Of a stretch of 64,000 bases of DNA, positions 58,124 through 64,000 are shown piece by piece. How positions within the stretch are numbered: position 1 is the first letter of the stretch; the number at the start of each line of letters is the position of its first letter. Position numbers and translations under genes: made by a program. The notes under the pieces were generated by a model. It did not search any database. It was not told the origin of the DNA and saw nothing but the letters and a program-made list of their open reading frames with translations. The DNA is from Eretmocerus hayati (lineage: Eukaryota; Arthropoda; Insecta; Hymenoptera; Aphelinidae), in the NCBI GenBank assembly GCA_029851415.1, contig CM056742.1, forward strand, positions 93,114,748 through 93,178,747, given 5' to 3'.

Positions 58124-58161
58124 GTGAGACCATTGCGTTAGCTACGTCCGAACAGGTCTCA
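58099..58161 (+). promoter_or_regulatory. Candidate -1 frameshift signal at gag-pol
   Basis: GGGAAAC at 58099-58105 lies in phase as G GGA AAC, 15 bases before the gag stop TAA (58121-58123). The -1 frame is open from here into protease. TGAGACC (58125-58131) can pair with GGTCTCA (58155-58161), but the 19-nt spacer is longer than usual, so the stimulatory structure is uncertain. Confidence 0.55.
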
Positions 58162-59620
58162 AAAGCTCGCGAGGCCAGTCGATTACAATCTCAAGAAACT
58201 GCGAATACTTTTCAAGTTGACGCGACTAAGATTTTTAAAGTTCCTGATACGACAAAACCGACAGATTATCCTCGATATTGGATCAACGTGAAGATTGGTC
58301 CAATAGAATTGAAGGGATTATTAGATCCGGGAGCCGCACGGTCCGTGATAGGCAGAAAGTATCGACATATCGCGGGGCAAATTGGTATTACGCTCCAACC
58401 CTCTAATTTTCTGTACCTTAAATGGCGAACGGAAAATTGGAAGAGGTAGCTGGGGAACTGATCACTCCCCTGGAGATAGCTGGGATAAGCAAAGATATGC
58501 CGATTCTTAGCGTGCCATCATTACCTGTAGATTTCATTTTGGGACTTGAATTTATCCGTTTCTTTGGGATGCGCCACAATTGAGAGGTGAAGGTTTGGGA
58601 AAATTCGGTGATTATGGAGCTTACAGGCTGAGAAGAGTTTTAGATGAATGTTTACCTCACCAGAATGAAGATGAGAAATTTTTGAAGGCAACTGATTTGA
58701 TCGAATACGAGATTCGACTCTTGAAAAGTGCACGTCCAGTAAAGCTGAGATATTTTCCGTTATCAGATAAAATGGAGAAGACAATGCATGCAGAATTCAA
58801 AAAATTATACGATGCAGATGTAGTTGAGAAATCAAACAGTCCTTGGAATAACTCAGCATTTCTAGTTCAAAAAGCAAACGGAAGGCATAGATTGGTAGTA
58901 GATTTACGGGTAGTCAATCCATTAGTCGAAAAAGACGCGTATCCGACACCGTATATGGACACCATTTTGGGAAAATTGGAGAACGCGAAATATATAACTA
59001 CGCTGGACTTATCCATGGCCTACCATCAAATAAAGCTTAAAAAGATTTCGAGGAAAATTTGCGCGTTCACAATCCTCGGTAGAGGGCACTGGCAAATCAA
59101 AAGATTACCTATGGGTTCAGCTAATGCTGGAGCCTGCTTCCAAAGATTAATTGATTCAATTATCAGAGACCTAGAGCCTTACGCGTACGGGTACTTAGAC
59201 GATATTGTCCTGGTGACAGAGACGTTTGAACAGCATTCAGAGCTATTAGAAAAATCATTAAATAGAATTGTGGGGGCAGGTCTTACGATCAATAGAGGAA
59301 AGAGTAAATTTTGTTGCCAAGAAGTCAAATTTGTAGGATCTATAGTGGACGAGCACGGTTTAAGAGTCGATCCCGCGGAAACAGAAGCAATGAAAAATCA
59401 CCCGAGGCCTGAAAATGTCAAACAAGTGAAGAGATTCACAGGTATGACATCATGGCACAGTAAATTCATCAGAAATCATGCGATGATCGTAGAGCCAACA
59501 AATCGTTTATTGAAAAATGACGCGAAATTTGAGTGGAAAGAGGAACAAGAAAGAGCATTTTGTGCGCTAAAAGGAGCATTAGTATCTGCACCCGTGCAGT
59601 ACGCCAGTACCAGACGCTGA
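58106..59620 (+). pseudogene. Protease and reverse transcriptase of the second Gypsy element
   Basis: The protease region has IELKGLLDPGAARSVIG. The expected D-S/T-G catalytic triplet reads D-P-G here, which would inactivate it. A frameshift near 58420 follows. RT runs at 58580-59620 with LVVDLRVVNPLVEKDAYPTP (20 residues), FTILGRGHWQIKRLPMGSAN (20 residues) and the catalytic YGYLDDIVLV, so its active site is intact. A frame change near 59600 leads into RNase H. Confidence 0.8.
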
Positions 59621-60178
59621 ATGGTTCTTGCATACTGATGCATCAGACACTGGGATAGGATCTATGCTTACACAGGAAGTTGATGGCAAAGAACGCGTAC
59701 TTTGTTACGCGAGTCGATCACTTTCAAAACAAGAAAGAGTTTGGTCAGTGACAGAACGAGAATGTCTGGCTATTAGATAAAGTATTGGAAAATTTAGGCC
59801 GTATATTGAGGGAGAAAAATTTACAGTTGTATCAGACCACAGCGCGCTACAGTGGCTGTTCAACAAGAAAAATCCGGTAGGACGCGTAGGCAGATGGGCC
59901 CATGACCTCACGAGTTATTCGTTCCGGGTGATCCACCGCGAAGGAACTCTTAATGTTGTACCTGGTGCGCTCTCAAGGATGTTTGAAGACGACACGATGA
60001 ATATCGGTTCAGTTGTAGTTCTTGAGAAAACATCAGATAAGTGGTACAACAAGAGATTTTTTCAAATTTTGAAACATCCAAAAAGATATAGAGATTGGAA
60101 GATCATGGATGGTAGAATTCATAAATACAGGCCAGATTACGAGTTAAATGGAATAATCGATGATTTAGATGCGTGAAT
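59600..60178 (+). pseudogene. RNase H region of the second Gypsy element
   Basis: The frame after the shift reads EWFLHTDASDTGIGSMLTQE (20 residues), then ASRSLSKQERVWSVTEREC, a TAA at 59778-59780, and continues with FTVVSDHSALQWLF and VIHREGTLNVVPGALSR. These are the normal RNase H blocks of Gypsy Pol and the link to integrase. A TGA at 60174-60176 ends it. Confidence 0.75.
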
Positions 60179-61723
60179 ATTAGTAGTTTTGAAGATAACC
60201 GCGCAAAAATAATTGGAGAAAGCCATGACGAGCCATCAGCCGGTCATATGGGTGAAGAAAAAACGTATAGAAAGGTCGCGCAGTCGTACTTTTGGCCCGG
60301 TATTTACCTATACGTCGCGAATTACGTGAAAAATTGCGATAGTTGCGCGTTATATAAGGTAGATCAGCGCGGTCAGATAGGTATGACGGGTACGCGCACA
60401 GTAGACAGACCAATGAAAATTATAGCAATGGATTTAATGGGACCATTCCCAAAATCGAGAGAACAGTTTGAATATCTACTCATTTTCGAGTGTATTTTCA
60501 GCCGTTATATAGTCTGCGGCGTGCCACTACGTAAAAAGACTGGTCAAGCGGTTCAGAATGCACTTGGAAATGTATTATGTACACACTACGGTTCACCAGA
60601 AATTTTGATTAGCGATAACAGGTTAGGATTCAAAAATGAATTAATGAGTAAATTTTGCGAAGAAAATGGTATAGAGCATGAATACACCCCTAGTTTCCAT
60701 CCCCAATGAAATCCGGTTGAACGATTCAATCGAGATATTAAGACTATGATAGCAATTTTCGCCGATAATCACAAAGAATGGAATAGATATATTCAACAAT
60801 TTCAATTTTGCCACAATTCGAATTTTTCAAGTTCGACCGGAAAATCACCAGCGTTCATGATTCATGGACGCGAGATTAAAGTGCCAAAATTATGGAGAAG
60901 ATGCGTGGAAATATTCGGGAAAAGCTTGAAAAATTCCACGAAAAACGGTAATCAAGCCGAATTAATAGAGTCATTAAAAGATTTAGACGGAGCAGGAATC
61001 AGTTTAGAAACAAATTCAGACAATAAGGTAGAAAGCGAATCAGAATATCAAAATTCAAGTCAATCAAATGAGCGCTCGCGATCCGATGAGCCCGAGAAAT
61101 TTACTATTCAACACGAGAAGCTCAATTCAGATTTTATTGTTCCTCAAGAATCAGTAAGAAATTGGTCAGATCGTATGAATGAGTTACGCGAGGTACACGA
61201 CTCTACTATAAATAAGATTGGAAAAGCGAGTGAAGAGCAAAAATTGGATTATAATGTATCAAAGCGTGATGTTGGATTTTAGATAGGTGATGAGGTATTG
61301 AAAAAGACTCGACCATTGTCATCAGCGGAGAAGAATTTCACAGCGAAGCTGGAGGAAAAATTTTTAGGACCATTCGAAATTAGCAGGAAATTAGGAGAAA
61401 ATGTCTACGTATTATCGAAGAAGGGAGCTGAATTACAATCATCTGTTCACGCCCAAGATTTAAAATATGCGAGCGTTGCATCAAATCAGAAGCCCAAAAA
61501 TATTAGGCTCAAGGGATTATCACATCAGCAGCAGAAAGAAAATTCGGCATCGTCAAGTGCCGGTGAGTCTCCTCACCCCGCAGCAGCGCCGCGCGCCCGG
61601 AGGGATAGCCGGCAGAAGCCGCGAAGAGCTGCAGATAAACAGACCACTCACGAGAGTTATTCGCGAGCCACGCGCACAAAAGGGCCGATAACGAGATCCA
61701 AATCGAGAGCCGGAGGTGACTAG
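60173..61723 (+). pseudogene. Integrase of the second Gypsy element
   Basis: Zinc motif: SHDEPSAGHMG and NCDSCALY. Core: IAMDLMGPFP, then ISDNRLGFKNE, where the usual D-Q-G is D-N-R, and HPQ followed by TGA (60707-60709) and NPVERFNRDIK, which has the catalytic Glu. A charged Ser/Asn-rich linker leads to TAG at 61280-61282. Next comes a GPF module (KFLGPFEISRKLGENVYVL, 19 residues) and a basic C-terminal tail ending at 61723. The protein cannot be made in one piece. Confidence 0.78.
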
Positions 61724-61800
61724 AGTGTATATAAGAACAAAGTGACTAGAATGTATATAGAAACAAAGTGACTAGAGTGTATATAACGCTGAGTGACTAG
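61716..61800 (+). repeat. Short tandem repeats after pol
   Basis: GTGACTAGAGTGTATATA and variants start at about 61716, 61742, 61768 and 61793, spaced 25-27 bp apart. Fainter GTGACTAGAA words continue to about 61860. They lie right after the integrase stop, in the region between pol and the third frame. Confidence 0.7.
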
Positions 61801-62115
61801 AAAGAAGAGTAAAATTGAGTGTATAATTCTAAGGCTCAAAAGTAGTGACTAGAAGATTGACTATAAGTGATTAAAATGGAACCTATCAAAATTCAGATGA
61901 TATAATCATCAACCTGTAAGGTATGAATTCCCTTCAAAATCAAACATTTCCACTCGTAAGAAAAATTACTCACTCCCCAGAGCTTTTATGGAGATGAATC
62001 ATGTAAATAGAGTCAATCATCATCCATCATTTCATCAGAATGCTAACTTCACATATCATTGTCACTGGTCCACGATTATTACTTTTTTAGAGTCAAACAC
62101 CCCCATAAGGGATTT

Positions 62116-63460
62116 TGAAATGTACATGACATTTTAGTTAAGGGTGACACCAAGATTGTTTTACCCAAAGAATTGACTCGAGAACTGATACTAGAAATAC
62201 ACATTGGCTCTGAGAGTATCCGAAAACATGGTGGATAGCGAGTCGCCTGCGTGCGGCCAACTATGGGAGAGGCAGTGCTTAAGTGGCTAAGTGAAGATAA
62301 CAATGATTAAGAACAAAGTGAAGAGAATGACTCTGTAACGCGCGAGATTAACAGTGTGGTTCAAGACAAAGACAGTATGGAGAGTGTAAATATTGGGGAG
62401 GTGAAGGTGCCGGTGGACGCTCAAAATCCTTTATTAAATGAGGTGACAGTGCCAGTGCAAAATAATCCCGTTGTGCCCGTAATTATTCGACCCGCGCGTG
62501 TAGAGAGTGCAGGAATTAGTGCCGACGATATTCCAGAATTTCACGCTCGTAAACGAGTGCGTCAGGGATCCGCGCTAATGGAAAGTTTGGAAGCCATAGC
62601 ACAGCCGTGGAGAGGACAAGATCGTCGCAAGCGTGAATTGAAAACGCGAGCGATAGCAACAACAACAACAACACCATCGCCTGAATTCCAGGAAGAGCAG
62701 AGAAGAATTCGAGTAGCACGCGCCTTGGCTCATGCTGCAGCAAAGACAGCAGAGATCGACAGGCAAGTGAGTAATGTAAGACTTGGGTTGGAAGTTCAGT
62801 GTAGCCGCGTCCTCCAAGAACGCCAGCGCGATCATTTCCAGCAACTCCAAAATCAAGAATATTAGGCGCGGGTGGAGAGAGAACGGCAAGAAATATCACA
62901 GAGATTCGCAGTGGATTGACCCCGCGCTATACAAAACGCGGAGCAAATTCATGCATCGCTGCAATATCGTGAAGACATGATGACATCAAGAGAGGAAGCA
63001 GTCATGCAGCGTGAGGCAGCGGTCCGTGCGCGTGGAATTATGTTGCAGCGATCAGCTGATCGTTGGTCTACAGAGTGCCCAAATTCGGAAAGAAGATTGC
63101 GCAAGGAGAGGTCACGCGCAAGGTACCAACAGCGTGAGTTACCCCCTCCCACACATGATGATCATCACTCAACACCGTCGTGTGTCTGCTATGGTGCAGA
63201 TTGACTTCAATTCCCACGCGCCAGAGCAGCATCAGAACCAGGTGATTATCAAGGAGGTCGAGGATGAGCCGCCCGTGCCAGATAGGGAGCCACGACAACA
63301 ACAAATTGAACAAACACCTCAACCAGTTGTCGAGCCGCAGCAGCAGTCACAGCAAGATGAAGATGCGTGGAGGCCGATAAGAGGCTACCGCACGCAAGCG
63401 GAACCCGAAGCGCGTGTATACATCACACAAACGCAGCGCATTCAACGCGCGCAAGAATAG
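62116..63460 (+). pseudogene. Third frame of the second Gypsy element, function unknown
   Basis: One frame is readable from about 62119 to 63204 with stops at 62236, 62308, 62863 and 62917. After a frame change near 63150-63180 it continues to 63460. The protein-like blocks are a Val/Pro-rich part (VPVQNNPVVPVIIRPARVES, 20 residues), a basic Ala/Arg/Glu/Gln-rich helical part that looks like a coiled coil, and a Gln/Pro-rich acidic tail. There is no signal peptide, membrane segment or Cys pattern, so I see no support for an envelope protein. The start is unknown; ATGs exist at 62356 and 62386. Confidence 0.45.
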
Positions 63461-64000
63461 AATGAGTCATTCAGACTCAGAAAGATTCAACAGATGAAAC
63501 TCAATAAGGTATGGGCAGATGCACATTTCCTGCCAGGCAAACGAGACATCGAGTGAGCAACAGCATCAACTTCAACAACACCAAGTCTACAACATGAAGA
63601 CAGCGACGTATAGTCATTATTTTATATGATTTTTGAGTTGATTCATTAGTTAGAATCGCAGTTAGGAATTTCTCCCGATCGAAAAGGTATATGTATATTT
63701 TGAGTAAAACGCGTCAAATAACGCATACTATTCGTTGAGTTTGCGTTACACAGAGAAACAAGAGAGAGAGAGACATATATATATACAATGAGAGAGACTC
63801 GTATTTATAGTTCAAGTATTCACATTATTTACATTGAATCAGTTCCATCTACAAAATTGATAATTTCTTTACATTATTCACAGGTGAGCAGAGATTAGTT
63901 CGAAAATTGAGAAAATCAAAGGTCAGTTTTATTTTTTCTACTAGCAATGGAATGTATATATATATACATCCATATAGCTATAAATACTGGGACGCCGATA
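63461..64000 (+). other. 3' non-coding part of the second Gypsy element or flank
   Basis: No frame. AG/TA microsatellites lie at about 63758-63784 and TA repeats at 63953-63966. No polypurine tract or LTR start could be fixed. Confidence 0.35.

Larger units (their letters stand above)
55038..64000 (+). mobile_element. Decayed Ty3/Gypsy element, 3' end beyond the window
   Basis: The order is primer-binding site, long leader, Gag, Pol (protease, RT, RNase H, integrase with GPF module), then a third frame. At least two frameshifts and six in-frame stops break gag-pol. No 3' LTR matching the region before 55037 was found by eye, so it probably lies past 64000. Confidence 0.8.

Noticed and set aside
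57507..58133. Long minus-strand frames opposite the Gag tail
   Set aside because: They are antisense readings of the Asn/Gln/Arg-Gly repeat region; composition alone keeps them open.
62356..63460. Envelope gene of an errantivirus-like element
   Set aside because: No signal peptide, hydrophobic fusion or anchor segments, or cysteine pattern; composition is basic and Gln-rich.
63461..64000. 3' LTR of the second Gypsy element
   Set aside because: No stretch here matches the sequence before the primer-binding site at 55037.

Overview
This window is eukaryotic and almost certainly from an arthropod, probably an insect. It holds animal-type CACTA/EnSpm transposons, Ty3/Gypsy retrotransposons, many TA-flanked MITEs, spliceosomal introns and one exon of a LIM-homeobox gene whose residues look insect-like. 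I see no bacterial operons, CRISPR array, rRNA operon or intact tRNA gene. The only likely host coding sequence is the LIM exon at 52156-52441 (minus strand). Nearly everything else is mobile DNA, often nested, plus satellites and large inverted repeats. All family assignments come from motifs read by eye, because no database search was possible.

Region 1 (2.65-25.94 kb) is a nest. Two inverted arms of about 320-345 bp (2652-2971 and 25599-25942) enclose a CACTA-type element at 3539-25596. It has a zinc-finger/DDE transposase gene (about 14.9 to 8.2 kb) and a second, spliced gene (8.14 to 4.73 kb), both on the minus strand. Four elements have landed inside or beside it. A second CACTG-ended transposon (9290-13250) sits in the transposase frame and itself carries a poly(A) retroposon. 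A 5.7-kb Gypsy element (16425-22165) and a long-TIR MITE (23114-24000) lie further in, and a 563-bp MITE (2974-3536) separates one arm from the CACTA terminus.

Region 2 (28.47-43.45 kb) is a giant foldback element. Its right arm is continuous (41646-43450), while its left arm is cut into three blocks by two insertions. One insertion, about 9.5 kb, carries a MITE, a seven-unit tandem array of about 560-594 bp per unit, and a three-unit array of about 1 kb per unit. The other is a 1.65-kb palindromic element whose inverted ends are rich in CCTAGG.

Region 3 (43.5-55 kb) is mostly non-coding. It contains a TA-flanked MITE (43560-44366), further inverted repeats, a divergent pair of related protein remnants, a minisatellite whose units switch orientation halfway, and the isolated LIM exon.

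Region 4 (55 kb to the window end) is a decayed Ty3/Gypsy element on the plus strand: a tRNA-Lys-type primer site, an Asn/Gln/Arg-Gly-rich Gag, Pol broken by stops and frameshifts, and an unrecognised coiled-coil-like third frame where env sometimes lies. Its 3' LTR was not found. Both Gypsy elements have the heptamer GGGAAAC in the correct phase for -1 ribosomal frameshifting at the gag-pol junction. In the first element an 8-bp stem follows at the spacing expected of a working signal.
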